Source: Actinomycetales bacterium
GTDB taxonomy: Bacteria; Actinomycetota; Actinomycetes; Actinomycetales; Actinomycetaceae
Assembly: GCA_015655375.1 (NCBI GenBank)
Contig: JAATFD010000021.1
Coordinates: 1-64,000 of the forward strand
Direction: 5' to 3'
Length of the DNA stretch: 64,000 nt
The notes under the pieces were generated by a model. That model saw nothing but the letters and a program-made list of their open reading frames with translations, had not been told where the DNA came from and did not search any database. Both the position numbers and the translations under genes were made by a program. The first letter of the stretch is position 1. Each line of letters starts with the position of its first letter. This document shows positions 7,657 through 18,061 of the stretch, one piece after another.

Positions 7657-9417
7657 TCACTCCCAGACGAGATCGAGCCCGGTGGCAGGTTGCGCAAGTG
7701 TGGCGACGACCCGTGGAGCGTCGCCCCGGGCGAGGTCGACACTGCGGATCGTTCCGCTCAGGTCAGAGACATAGACAAGACTGTGACGAGTGTCGAGGGC
7801 CAGACCAATGGCCTCATCGAATCCCGTCGCGAGGACGGTCGGCGCCGCGCCCTTCTGTTGGGGCGCGGGGACTCCTGCCCGATTCAGCGAGTTGCCGGTC
7901 GGGCCCGCACCTCGGTCGGTCCAGTAAAGGACCTGGGCTTCAGCGTCGAGATCGAGGTCGATCGGCTCGGGGAGGTTCTCCCACAACGTCTCCAGATCGT
8001 GGCGATCTGCGGCGGTTGCGCCCTCGGGAATCTCGAGTGCAGCTCGAAAGATTCGACCGCGACCGGCTTTGGACGCACCCTTCTGGGTCCAATAGAGAAA
8101 TCCGCGGTGCGGGTCGACGGCGACTCCGACGCAGCGTTCGTCCTCTTCCGAGGGACCGCGTCCCGTCGTCAGCACCAGGGCGGTGACGCCGCTGCCATCC
8201 CTCTCGCACCGGTACACGCCGCGCCCCTCGCGGTCGCACCAATACAGGCGGCCAGTGCCGGGGTCCGTTGTTAGCTGCTTCCCGGCAGTAAACGTTCCGA
8301 GGGGGACGACGGCCTCGGCATTCCCTCCAGTCAAGGGGACCCGGACGATCGATCCGTCACGGCGATCGAACACCGGCTCGACGCCTTGCTCGGGCGCATC
8401 ACCGGACGAACCCATGAGGGTGACGTAGGCATAGCCGCTGGCCGGGTCTGCGACAATCCCGTCGGGGTGTGCCAACCCGGACGTCAGCTCGGAAACTGTC
8501 CCGTCCTCGGGATCGACCCGCACGACTGACCCCAAGTTGAAGCCGAGCCCATAGAGCACGGCGCGTTGCTGTTCGCGAGCCACCGCTTGGCGGACGGCGA
8601 GTGTGATGCGGTCGCGACGCACCACCCGTTCCTCATAGCTGGACGCGGTTCCATAGGCGGTCTCGACCTGGTCCGCGACCGCCGACTGAGTGGCAGGGTC
8701 TGTGCTCGGCCGATGGAGTTCGACCTGTTGCATAACCACGCCCACATTTTCCATGAGATGCCGGATGCCGTTGGGGCCCCCATTGAGGTGGGATCCCTCG
8801 AACGACCCGACGGCGGCCCACCGTAGACCCAGGGAGTTGCGGAGGATCGTATCGAAATCAGCGGCGGTGACGTAGCCCTGTTGGACCAGCCACTTCGCCT
8901 CGTCCGTCAGGGCTTTCTGGGCGCGGTTCCCGACGAATCCGGGGACCTCCTTGCGCAGGGCGACGGGAGTCTTGCCGATCGATCGGTACACGGCGAGCGC
9001 GCGCTCGACCGTCGCGGGCGCGGTGAGCGCGCCGGGAACGACTTCGACGAGCGGCATGATCCGTGGCGGGTTGTACGGATGCCCGACGAGGATCTGTGCA
9101 GTGCGAGGATTTCCCTGGGCCAGGAGAGAGGGCAGGATTGTCGAGGTCGAGGACGCGATCACGGCGGAATCCTTGGCGGCGGCAGCGACCTCGGCGAAGA
9201 TGGAGCGCTTGATCTCGAGTCGCTCGGGACCGTTCTCCTGGACGAAGTCGGCACCGGCGACGGCGTCATCGATCGAGGAAGCGATCCGGTATCCCGGGAC
9301 ATGCGGGATCGCTGTGGCGGAGACGTCGTAGATTGCCACGTCCCAACCGGAGGCGGCGAAGAGCTCCGCCCACGACAAACCAATCGTTCCCGCGCCAATG
9401 ATCGCGACCTTCGACAT
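7657..9417 (-). CDS. Fusion: 3-hydroxyacyl-CoA/L-gulonate-type dehydrogenase + six-bladed beta-propeller
   Basis: Residues 1-285 are a 3HCDH-family NAD-dependent dehydrogenase: Rossmann motif IIGAGTIGLSWAELF, VQENGPERLEIKRSIF, the catalytic histidine in VGHPYNPPRIMPLVEVVPG (His113) and the helical C-terminal domain FVGNRAQKALTDEAKWLVQ. Residues about 290-586 are a separate propeller with YWTD/SMP-30-like blades: VVRVDPEDGTVSELTSGLAH, TGRLYWCDREGRGVYRCERD, FLYWTQKG, VLYWTDRGAGPTGNSLNR, LVYVSDLSGTIRSVDL. The reading frame is open across the junction. ATG 9417 is chosen because GGAG lies 6 nt upstream; ATG 9429 is an alternative. A TACTGT box lies just upstream. Substrate unknown; the dehydrogenase half most resembles enzymes that oxidise hydroxy acids rather than classical beta-oxidation enzymes. 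Confidence 0.85.
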   Translation of the reverse strand: MSKVAIIGAGTIGLSWAELFAASGWDVAIYDVSATAIPHVPGYRIASSIDDAVAGADFVQENGPERLEIKRSIFAEVAAAAKDSAVIASSTSTILPSLLAQGNPRTAQILVGHPYNPPRIMPLVEVVPGALTAPATVERALAVYRSIGKTPVALRKEVPGFVGNRAQKALTDEAKWLVQQGYVTAADFDTILRNSLGLRWAAVGSFEGSHLNGGPNGIRHLMENVGVVMQQVELHRPSTDPATQSAVADQVETAYGTASSYEERVVRRDRITLAVRQAVAREQQRAVLYGLGFNLGSVVRVDPEDGTVSELTSGLAHPDGIVADPASGYAYVTLMGSSGDAPEQGVEPVFDRRDGSIVRVPLTGGNAEAVVPLGTFTAGKQLTTDPGTGRLYWCDREGRGVYRCERDGSGVTALVLTTGRGPSEEDERCVGVAVDPHRGFLYWTQKGASKAGRGRIFRAALEIPEGATAADRHDLETLWENLPEPIDLDLDAEAQVLYWTDRGAGPTGNSLNRAGVPAPQQKGAAPTVLATGFDEAIGLALDTRHSLVYVSDLSGTIRSVDLARGDAPRVVATLAQPATGLDLVWE

Positions 9418-9548
9418 GATCGTCTCCATTCTCTCTGATCACACAGTATGTCCGGAGGCGATCGGGCAGCGAAGGGGACCGGCAGGCACGTTGCTCACAC
9501 GTGGATGCCGGCCCACCCGCGACTGCAGTTGGTCAGCAGGATCTGGCA

Positions 9549-10967
<1,419 letters not shown>

Positions 10968-11082
10968 TCCTCGAGCGTAGGTCGGGAGTGCGATCGTGCG
11001 CGGAAGTGTTCAGTGGTTGTGGCGGTGTGGCGGTGGATGGTGACGGCGTATGGCGCGCGAGGGGTTGGCTCGGGTCTCTGCT

Positions 11083-11155
11083 CATTGGTGACGTGGCTGG
11101 CGAAATGGTGGCCGTTCAGCTGGCGGTGATTCGGCCAGCAACCTAGCCACCAATG
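11083..11155 (-). repeat. Intergenic nested-hairpin repeat, copy 1 (first module only)
   Basis: An outer perfect 8-bp inverted repeat (CATTGGTG at 11083-11090, CACCAATG at 11148-11155) encloses an inner stem GCTGGC (11119-11124) / GCCAGC (11134-11139). Read on the minus strand the unit closely matches the starts of the elements at 31909 and 51491. It lies between the divergent GlcD-like and MarR genes. Confidence 0.75.
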
Positions 11156-11218
11156 CGCGGAGCTCGCGGTTCATGGGCGGTGCCCTGCGCTCGGACATCC
11201 TCTGGCGTAAGCTGCGAT

Positions 11219-11249
11219 CAACTGGTTACTAACGGAAAGTTAATAGTTG
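11219..11249. promoter_or_regulatory. Possible MarR operator
   Basis: The stretch just before the MarR start codon contains the perfect inverted repeat GTTACTAAC (11225-11233) and AT-rich flanks (AACTGG..., GTTAATAGTT) that form a second imperfect dyad. MarR proteins usually bind such dyads in their own promoter. The assignment rests on position and symmetry only. Confidence 0.35.
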
Positions 11250-11251
11250 TC

Positions 11252-11791
11252 ATGCCGACGTTGAAATCAGAGGACTCAGCGACTTCGTTGTCGGATGGGT
11301 TGCGCGCTGCCGTCGGTCGGCTGTGGCGCCAGATCCGCACGGAGCGGACCCCGGGGGAGCTGACCGAGCTGCAGTACTCCGTCCTCGCACTGCTGGTTCG
11401 CCGCGGACCGCGCACGCTCAGCCAGATCGCCGAATTCGAGCGCGTCACCCCGACCTCGATCACCCGCACGTCGGAGAGGCTGGTGGAGCTCGACCTCGCG
11501 ACGCGCCAGAGCGATCCCGGCGACGCGCGCGTTTTCCGTCTGACGGCCACCCCAGAAGGCGTGACATTCGTGCGCGACGTCCGCCAGACGAGGTCGCAGT
11601 GGCTGCAGGAGTCGGTCTCCGTCTTGTCCGATCACGACCAGGATGTCCTCGCCGAGGCCGTCCCGATCCTCCAGCAGATTGTCGATGCCCACTGCTCACA
11701 CGGCAGCGAGGTGGCAGGCCAGGCGTCGGCGGCCCGTCTACCGGCGGCCCGCACGTCGGTGGCCGATCAGAAATCTGGCGAGGACCGGTGA
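11252..11791 (+). CDS. MarR-family transcriptional regulator
   Basis: A 179-residue MarR winged-helix protein: ELTELQYSVLALLVRRGPRT, the recognition region LSQIAEFERVTPTSITRTSE, and the wing LDLATRQSDPGDARVFRLTA. The start ATG at 11252 is preceded at some distance by GGAAAG; an earlier in-frame ATG at 11153 lies in the repeat element and is less likely. The gene overlaps the downstream MFS gene by 4 bp (GTGA), the standard arrangement in which a MarR repressor controls a drug or metabolite exporter. The C-terminal 30 residues (after VDAHCSHG) are unusual and low in conservation. Confidence 0.9.
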   Translation: MPTLKSEDSATSLSDGLRAAVGRLWRQIRTERTPGELTELQYSVLALLVRRGPRTLSQIAEFERVTPTSITRTSERLVELDLATRQSDPGDARVFRLTATPEGVTFVRDVRQTRSQWLQESVSVLSDHDQDVLAEAVPILQQIVDAHCSHGSEVAGQASAARLPAARTSVADQKSGEDR

Positions 11792-13173
11792 ATGCCGCCT
11801 TTCGCTCCTTCGCGGTCCATAATTACCGGATCTGGTTCGCGGGCGCCCTGGTGTCGAACATCGGCACCTGGTTGCAGCGCACCGCCCAGGACTGGATCGT
11901 CATCCATGATCTGACTGCCAACAACGCCATGGCCGTCGGTATCACCATGGCTCTGCAGTTCGGGCCCCAGATCATCTGCATGCCGATCTCGGGATTCGCT
12001 GCCGATCACTTCGACACGCGCCGTCTGCTGATGGCGACGCAGGGAGCTCAGGCTCTGATCGCCTTCGGTCTGGGCGCCACAGTGCTGACCGGGCACGTGA
12101 CCCTGCCGCTCGTCTACCTGTTCGCCCTGCTGCTCGGCATTGCCACGGCGATCGACGCCCCGCCGCGCCAGACGTTCGTCTCGCAGTTGGTCAAGCCCGG
12201 ACTGGTTGGCAACGCCGTCTCGTTGAACTCGGCGTCCTTCAACATCGCGCGAATGATCGGACCGGCCGTCGCCGGGCTGCTGATCGCCGCCATCGGTGCC
12301 GGATGGGCGTTCGTCATCAACGGTGTGAGTTTCGCGGCCGTGTTGTCCTCCCTGATCGGGATCCGCTCGGTCGATCTTTCCCATCCCGCGCGTGCTATCC
12401 GCGAGAAGGGCGCGATCATGCGGGGCTTCCGCTATGTCATTCACCGCAGCGATCTGCTGGCCGTGATGGCGATGATCCTGGTGGCGGAGACCTTCACCTT
12501 CAACTTCGCGGTGTTCATCTCCGCGATGTGCACCTCGGTCTTTCACCTGGAGGTCGCGCAATTCGGCCTGTTCAACTCGGCGATGGCGGTCGGGTCGGTC
12601 GTCGGCGCCCTGCTGATCGCGGGGCGGGATCGGCCGCGGCTGGGCGTGATCGTCATCGGCTGTGTGGCCCTCGGCTTGTCGACGACACTCGCGGCAGTCA
12701 TGCCATCGGCCTGGGCGTTCGCCGTGGTGCTGCCCCTGTGTGGGGCGGCGATGCAAACGATGACGGCGTCCGCCAACGGATACGTCCAGCTGTCCTCCGA
12801 CGACGAGATGCGCGGTCGCGTGATGGCTGTGTACATGGCGGTTCTCAGCGGCGGCACTCCGATCGGCGCGCCCGTCATGGGATGGATCGCGAACGTGGCC
12901 GGACCGCGTGTCTCCGTCTTGATCGGAGGAACGATCGCATTGGTGGCCGCGGGAATCGGCGTGTCGCTGCTGATCTCGAGGGCGGGGGCGACCTATGAGC
13001 ACAATGTCACGTTGCCCGGGCACCGCCAGATGACGATTGACATCGGCGGAGGCCGAGGTCGCCACTGGTTGACTGCGGGAGGACCGGCGTCGATGCGGGC
13101 GACCGGCTCTGCGCCCGAGGACCTCAGTGGGCCGGAATGTACGACGAGCGATGGCGAGTCGGCGAGGTCGTGA
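11788..13173 (+). CDS. MFS transporter (multidrug/metabolite efflux type)
   Basis: From the GTG at 11788 the product is 461 residues with about 12 membrane segments. It belongs to the enterobactin-exporter/MFS_3-like group (FRSFAVHNYRIWFAGALVSN, GTWLQRTAQDWIV, FAADHFDTRRLLMATQ, LGIATAIDAPPRQTFVSQLV, YVQLSSDDEMRGRVMAVYMA). The start overlaps the MarR stop by 4 bp and has GCGAGG upstream. The last about 65 residues form a soluble tail. Its 3' end overlaps the convergent DUF4041 gene by 50 bp. The substrate is unknown; co-transcription with MarR suggests an exported toxic compound or metabolite. Confidence 0.92.
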   Translation: MNAAFRSFAVHNYRIWFAGALVSNIGTWLQRTAQDWIVIHDLTANNAMAVGITMALQFGPQIICMPISGFAADHFDTRRLLMATQGAQALIAFGLGATVLTGHVTLPLVYLFALLLGIATAIDAPPRQTFVSQLVKPGLVGNAVSLNSASFNIARMIGPAVAGLLIAAIGAGWAFVINGVSFAAVLSSLIGIRSVDLSHPARAIREKGAIMRGFRYVIHRSDLLAVMAMILVAETFTFNFAVFISAMCTSVFHLEVAQFGLFNSAMAVGSVVGALLIAGRDRPRLGVIVIGCVALGLSTTLAAVMPSAWAFAVVLPLCGAAMQTMTASANGYVQLSSDDEMRGRVMAVYMAVLSGGTPIGAPVMGWIANVAGPRVSVLIGGTIALVAAGIGVSLLISRAGATYEHNVTLPGHRQMTIDIGGGRGRHWLTAGGPASMRATGSAPEDLSGPECTTSDGESARS

Positions 13174-14503
13174 GGTCGGCGGAGCAGTCGGAGTCAGCAA
13201 GCTCGGATTCCTCGCCGATTCTTTGGCTCTCCCGGAATTGCTCAGCCTCCGCCTCTTCCTTGAACTCCAGTAGGTTCCCTGCGACATCGGCCAGGCTCGT
13301 GCGGACTTCCGCCGGTGTGGCATAGAAGAATTCCTTGCGACCGTTGACCTTGTTCACCTTGCGATCGGCGAACCGACGGTGGAGCTCGGCCTCGACCCCC
13401 ACGGCGTCGTCGGAAAAGAACAACGCATGGACGTCGAACTTGAAAGGAACGGAGGCGCTGCCCAGCTCATTGACTCGGTCCATGGGTGTGAGCCGTCGTG
13501 TCATTCCGATTTTCACGATTCCTTCTCCGAAAGCGCCGAGGTTTGAAATGATATAGACATATCCTGCTCGAATATTCGCTTGACGGTAGTCAACGTCTTC
13601 AATACCTTTGGCAATTTCGGTAACCTTTTCCTCCAACGCGGCAATCTCGTCGAGGCGTCCCTGAGGACGAAGCGCTGCGATGATGGACTGGTAGTGTGTG
13701 CGTTCTTTTTCGAGACGTTTGCGCTCGGCTTCCAATTCCGCTTGGGCTTTTCTTTCTTCACGAAGCCGAGCGCGTTCCTCGCGTTCGTGTTCTTTGGCGC
13801 GGTCCTTTGCCTGAAGGTGCATGGCTGCCAGCTCGAGCTCGCGAATGCGCAATGTGTGATACTCCGAGGTGATCGACAAGTCGATCATCGAGCCCAGTCT
13901 GGCTGCCTGATCGCGGGCGCACTCCACCCTCTTGAGAGCGGCATTGAGATTACCGGCGCGCACCGTGAGAACAGAGTTTTCTGCCTCCGCGTTGTAGGCC
14001 CTCAGCATCATTTTTGACATGTCGGAGACGAACTTGCGGCCCTTGGCTGCCGAGTTGTTGAACACGAACTGCGTCGTGGATCGCACGGCTTGTTTACTGC
14101 GCACCATGTCCTTGATCCGGGACCGAGCATCTTGGAGTTCTCCCTGGAGCCGGACCGAGTCCTCCGCGGGATTGGGGAAGTCGAAGAGGCCGTCCTGTTG
14201 GAGCTCATTGCGTGTTCGAGCATCGACGAGTTCACGGGAGATCGCGTCGAGCTGGACCCGCGCGTCGAGAGCCGTCTTGGACATCCCGTCCAGATCGGCA
14301 TTGATGCTTTGGCGCTGCTGCTCTGCCCAGGCAACGTAGGAGTTGTACGAGTTGATGGCGTTCTGATGGGCGTCCTTGACGGCCACAACGTCGCCAGCTC
14401 CGGACTCGCGGATCACCTGTTCAAGTTGCGCGGTCCGCATCTGCAGCTGAGAAATCGTTGTCTGCAATTGTGCGTTCTCGGCCTTGGCCTTGCTTCCGAA
14501 CAT
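13124..14503 (-). CDS. DUF4041 coiled-coil protein with C-terminal GIY-YIG (T5orf172/Mug113-like) nuclease domain
   Basis: The 459-residue protein begins with heptad-rich coiled coil (about 5-30), has a DUF4041-type middle region (FVSDMSKMMLRAYNAEAENS, AALKRVECARDQAARLGSMI, about 158-208), a long charged helix (AKDRAKEHEREERARLREER, about 232-270), then a GIY-YIG-like domain at about 314-400: GYVYIISN, VKIGMTRR, ELHRRFADRKVNKVNGRKEF. These motifs match the GIY, YIG and conserved Arg/Glu positions. Proteins of this build are frequent near phage-defence and mobile loci. No partner genes are adjacent. The gene is less GC-rich than its neighbours, which hints at horizontal origin. It is convergent with and overlaps the MFS gene. 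Cellular role unknown. Confidence 0.85.
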   Translation of the reverse strand: MFGSKAKAENAQLQTTISQLQMRTAQLEQVIRESGAGDVVAVKDAHQNAINSYNSYVAWAEQQRQSINADLDGMSKTALDARVQLDAISRELVDARTRNELQQDGLFDFPNPAEDSVRLQGELQDARSRIKDMVRSKQAVRSTTQFVFNNSAAKGRKFVSDMSKMMLRAYNAEAENSVLTVRAGNLNAALKRVECARDQAARLGSMIDLSITSEYHTLRIRELELAAMHLQAKDRAKEHEREERARLREERKAQAELEAERKRLEKERTHYQSIIAALRPQGRLDEIAALEEKVTEIAKGIEDVDYRQANIRAGYVYIISNLGAFGEGIVKIGMTRRLTPMDRVNELGSASVPFKFDVHALFFSDDAVGVEAELHRRFADRKVNKVNGRKEFFYATPAEVRTSLADVAGNLLEFKEEAEAEQFRESQRIGEESELADSDCSADLTTSPTRHRSSYIPAH

Positions 14504-14689
14504 CTGCGTCCCGTCGTCGCGCCTTGTGCTGAATGTGGCTGACGATATCAGCGACCACGTTCACCCGGGAACGCTTCGGTTTTGGGCCCCCCGTGCACAA
14601 GGTTCCGATTTGCGCAGCAATTCCGGCTCGCTGCAGCGATCTCACCGCGGTGAAGGGACATTTCGCTGCGTCCTCGTGAAAGCCCTACG

Positions 14690-15727
14690 TCAGAGCGAGC
14701 CCGCGATGCTCCGCGCCCCACCGCCCTCGACCGTGAGTCCGTGGGCCCGCCCGTACTCCTCGACCTCGGTGAGCAGATCGGCCTTGTGGTCCTCGGACGC
14801 GAACGATGAGCGGATCGAATTGACGGCGAGGACGCGGAGCTGGTCCTCGGACACGACCTCGGCGGCACGCAGCGCAGTGACAGTGTCGTCGAGGTAACCG
14901 CCGAAGTACGCGGGATCGTCGGAGTGGATCGAGACCATCAATCCCTCGTCGAGCATGACGGCCAGCGGATGATCGGCCAGGTCGGACGGTGCGGTGTGCA
15001 GCGCCAGGTTCGACAACGGGCACACCGTCAACGGCACCTGGGTCTCGCGCAGACTGGCCACCAGCTCGGCGTCCTCCAGCGCTCGGTTCCCGTGGTCGAT
15101 GCGTTCGACGTCGAGCAGGTCGAGGGCCTCCCAGACATAATCGGGTCCGCCCTCCTCCCCGGCGTGGGCGACGCGGTGCAGGCCCTCGCTTGCGGCGATC
15201 TGGTAGGCATCCTGGAACAACGAGGGCGGGAATCCCTGCTCCGAGGAGTCCAAGCCGACCCCGATGAAGTGATCCCGGTAGGGCAGCGCTTCACGAAGCG
15301 TTCCGACGGCCGCCTCGCCACCGAGATGCCGCAGGAACGACAGGATCAGGTCTGCGGACATCCCCCAGCGCTCCGGTGCCTCTTCAGTCGCCTGGCTGAG
15401 CCCGAGGATGACGGAACGCAGGGGGACGCCTCGCCCGGTGTGGCTCTGCGGGTCGAAGAAGATCTCAGCGTGGCGCACCCCCGCGGCCGAGGCTCGCTTC
15501 AGGTAGGCATTGGCGAGGTCGAAGAAGTCCTCCTCGGTGCGCAGCACGGCGAGGTTCTCGTAGTAGACATCGAGGAACGGCTGCAGGGAGGCGAAGCGGT
15601 AGCGGGCGCGCAGTTCGGCCTCGTCGGTGGAGACCAGCGCGACGTCATTGCGGCGGGCGAGCTGCATGAGCAACGGGACCTCGAGCGTTCCCTCGACGTG
15701 GACATGGAGTTCGGCGCTGGGCCACAT
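14690..15727 (-). CDS. Adenine/adenosine deaminase family enzyme (adenine-deaminase-like subtype)
   Basis: The 345-residue protein has the metal-dependent ADA fold: AELHVHVEGTLE (metal ligands His8, His10), AEIFFDPQSHTGRG, VGLDSSEQGFPPSLFQ, the catalytic HAGEEGG, RIDHGNRALED, VCPLSNLALH and SDDPAYFGGY. The PQ in FFDPQSH and the GLDSSE motif are features of the bacterial/fungal adenine deaminases (Aah1-like) rather than classical adenosine deaminases, so adenine to hypoxanthine is the likelier reaction. ATG 15727 is chosen for GAGG 6 nt upstream and because it starts the conserved region; two further ATGs lie 15 and 24 bp upstream. The gene is divergent from the NitT-type transporter operon that ends in a PucR-type regulator. 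Confidence 0.85.
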   Translation of the reverse strand: MWPSAELHVHVEGTLEVPLLMQLARRNDVALVSTDEAELRARYRFASLQPFLDVYYENLAVLRTEEDFFDLANAYLKRASAAGVRHAEIFFDPQSHTGRGVPLRSVILGLSQATEEAPERWGMSADLILSFLRHLGGEAAVGTLREALPYRDHFIGVGLDSSEQGFPPSLFQDAYQIAASEGLHRVAHAGEEGGPDYVWEALDLLDVERIDHGNRALEDAELVASLRETQVPLTVCPLSNLALHTAPSDLADHPLAVMLDEGLMVSIHSDDPAYFGGYLDDTVTALRAAEVVSEDQLRVLAVNSIRSSFASEDHKADLLTEVEEYGRAHGLTVEGGGARSIAGSL

Positions 15728-16129
15728 GGTCGACCTCGTCATTCTGGTCATTCTGGGCCGATCCGAGAGCTGCGGGATCGGCGGGCGCGCACCTGCGGTG
15801 GTGCAGGGTTGCCATCGAGATAACCACACCCCGCTCTGCGACACATCGTGAGATCCTCCAAGATTTGGGGTGGGTGTTTCTGCCGCCCGTTGGACACTCG
15901 GCCGCTAACCCGTCGATCGGTGTGGCGCCGGTCATGAATTCACCATGCTTTGAGCGAAGGACACAAAGACCGGACCGTCACGACCCCGCGGAGTTCGGTC
16001 GATCCTCCATGGTGCCAGCCACCCTGTCCGTTGTTGAATGTCAGTGCTGTTGACGCAGGGTTCGGGTCCACCCCCCGAGCGATGCACCGCCCGGGACGGG
16101 CATGTGCCGAAGAGAACGCGAGGACACAC
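15728..16129. other. Divergent intergenic region between deaminase and ABC operon
   Basis: About 400 bp without a credible gene. It must hold promoters for both flanking genes, but no clear -35/-10 pair stands out. The stretch 15867-15920 resembles the distal end of the repeat at 31909 in inverse orientation (shared GGTGGGTGTT and CTCGGCC), so it may be a decayed copy of that element. The match is too weak to annotate as a repeat. Confidence 0.4.
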
Positions 16130-17224
16130 GTGAGTATCGGACTGACCAAGAGCCGCTCAACACATCGTCGAGCACATGGTAGGAGGGCGCCTCGTCTGAT
16201 CTCCCTGACGACGATCGCCGCGATGGGCATCAGCCTGCTGGGAGCCTGCAGCTCGGCCTCGACCTCCAGCTCCACTGCGAGCGCCGAGGCGAGCAGCCAG
16301 TCCTACGGGGAACTCTCGATCCAGCTCTCCTACAAGAAGAACCAGCAGAGCGCCGGCCTCTACGTGGCCGACTCGAAGGGCTACTTCACCGACGAGGGCT
16401 TCTCCTCGACAACCCTCATCGCCGGGGGCAATGGCACCAGCGCCGAGGCCTCCACCGAGACTGGTCAGGCGTTGATCGGCATTTCCGGCCCGCTGACCAC
16501 TGCTCCCGCGATCAACGAGGGCGGTGCGGTCAAGATCATCGGCACCTTGTTCCAGAAGAACCCCTTCGCCGTCATCTCCGCAGCGGACAAGCCGATCAGC
16601 GCTCCGCAGGATCTCATCGGCAAGACGATCGCCGTCCAGGACTACAACACCCTCGTATGGCAGGCCTTCCTCAAGGCGAACAACCTCAGCGCCGACCAGG
16701 TCACGACCGTGCCATTCTCGGACACGAGCCAACTGACGACGGGTCAGGTCGACGGGTTCCTCGGCTTCACGACCACCGGCGCCGCAGCCCTGAACGCCGC
16801 AGGCTTCAACGCCACCGAGTTCCTGCTCGAGGACAACGGACTGCCGATGATCGGGGAATCGCTGGTCGCCAGCGATGACGCGATCCAGAACAAGCACGAC
16901 GAGTTGGTCGCCGCCCTCACCGCCGTCGTCAAGGGGTGGAAGGAAGCGGTCGCCGACCCGCAGGAGAGCGCCGACCTGACGGTCAACGACTACGGCAAGG
17001 ACCAGAACTACGATGCCGACTCCATCAAACTGTCGGTCGATCGCCAGAACACACTGATCTCCACCGACGAGACGACGGCGAACGGCCTGTTGACTATCAG
17101 CGCCGACAAGCAGCAGCAGACGATCGACTCCCTCGCCCTCGCCGGCATCGATATCACCGCCGACCAACTCTTCGACATGAGCCTGCTCGACGACGTCTTC
17201 TCCGCGAATCCGGACCTGAAGTGA
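16130..17224 (+). CDS. ABC transporter substrate-binding lipoprotein, NitT/TauT (NMT1/THI5-like) family
   Basis: From the GTG at 16130 the product is 364 residues. It has a lipoprotein signal ([14 protein letters not shown]) and an NMT1-like body: [97 protein letters not shown]. This family binds small molecules such as sulfonates, pyrimidines, thiamine precursors or amino-acid derivatives. GAGGAC upstream of the GTG supports the start. The first gene of an operon with an ATPase, two permeases and three hydrolytic or PLP enzymes; the downstream enzymes suggest N-acyl-D-amino acids or related compounds as ligand (inference). Confidence 0.9.
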   Translation: MSIGLTKSRSTHRRAHGRRAPRLISLTTIAAMGISLLGACSSASTSSSTASAEASSQSYGELSIQLSYKKNQQSAGLYVADSKGYFTDEGFSSTTLIAGGNGTSAEASTETGQALIGISGPLTTAPAINEGGAVKIIGTLFQKNPFAVISAADKPISAPQDLIGKTIAVQDYNTLVWQAFLKANNLSADQVTTVPFSDTSQLTTGQVDGFLGFTTTGAAALNAAGFNATEFLLEDNGLPMIGESLVASDDAIQNKHDELVAALTAVVKGWKEAVADPQESADLTVNDYGKDQNYDADSIKLSVDRQNTLISTDETTANGLLTISADKQQQTIDSLALAGIDITADQLFDMSLLDDVFSANPDLK

Positions 17225-18060
17225 CCGCTGGGCAACCGATGGGGGAGCGTGCTGCGGGTCAGCAGGCACCCGTGGCCGTCGACTGGCCAGTCGGCCTCGA
17301 GATCTCCGGGGTGACGAAGACCTTCCGCTCGGGTCGCGGCCGCACGGTCGAGGCGCTCGCGGGTGTCGACCTCGTCACCGAGCGCGGATCGTTCGTGTCC
17401 CTGATCGGCCCGTCGGGATGTGGGAAGTCGACGGTCCTGCGGATGCTCGCCGGGCTGGAGACCCCGACCTCGGGAACGCTCGCGGTCAACGGCGAGACGA
17501 TCACCGCGGGGCATCGCGCCCGCGGTCTCGGCATCGCCTTCCAGGACTCCGCCCTTCTGCCCTGGCGGTCCGTAAGGGCCAACATCCGTCTGCCCCTGGA
17601 GATCCAGGGCCGGTCGGACGACGCGGCGGTCGACGGACTGATCGACCTCGTCGGACTGCGCGGCTTCGAGAAGGCTCGCCCCGCCCAGCTTTCCGGTGGC
17701 ATGCGCCAGCGCGCCTCGATCGCGAGGGCGCTCGCGGTCAGTCCCGAGTTTCTGCTCCTCGACGAGCCCTTCGGGGCGTTGGACGACATGACCCGCCAGC
17801 GCCTGAATCTGGAATTGCAGCGGATCTGGTCCGAGCGCAGTGCGACGACCCTGATGGTCACCCACGGGATCTCCGAGGCCGTCCTCCTCTCCGACGTCGT
17901 CGCCGTGATGTCGGCCCGGCCCGGTCGGGTCATCGAAATGGTCGAGGTTCCGTTCGAGCGGCCCCGTCCGGTCGACCTCATGCGCACCCCCGAGTTCCAC
18001 GCGATCGTCGACCACCTGAGCGCCCTGCTCTTCCGGGCCAACGCGGACGGGGTCGACTGA
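17221..18060 (+). CDS. ABC transporter ATP-binding protein, NitT/TauT type
   Basis: A 279-residue ATPase with Walker [11 protein letters not shown]-loop [12 protein letters not shown], signature [15 protein letters not shown], Walker [14 protein letters not shown] and the switch histidine in [14 protein letters not shown]. The LLPWRSV segment after the Q-loop is characteristic of the TauB/SsuB/NrtD group. The GTG at 17221 overlaps the upstream stop by 4 bp (GTGA); no better start lies downstream before the conserved domain at about residue 25. It energises the two permeases that follow. Confidence 0.93.
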   Translation: MTAGQPMGERAAGQQAPVAVDWPVGLEISGVTKTFRSGRGRTVEALAGVDLVTERGSFVSLIGPSGCGKSTVLRMLAGLETPTSGTLAVNGETITAGHRARGLGIAFQDSALLPWRSVRANIRLPLEIQGRSDDAAVDGLIDLVGLRGFEKARPAQLSGGMRQRASIARALAVSPEFLLLDEPFGALDDMTRQRLNLELQRIWSERSATTLMVTHGISEAVLLSDVVAVMSARPGRVIEMVEVPFERPRPVDLMRTPEFHAIVDHLSALLFRANADGVD

Positions 18061-18061
18061 G

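Noticed and set aside
11767-13323. Minus-strand frame of about 518 codons antisense to the MFS gene
   Set aside because: Extremely rich in Arg, Asp, His and Gln with no hydrophobic core; the plus strand encodes a clear MFS transporter.
15867-16045. Fourth copy of the nested-hairpin repeat
   Set aside because: Only short blocks match (GGTGGGTGTT, CTCGGCC, ACAGGGTGG) and the stems are not preserved; mentioned as a possible decayed copy only.
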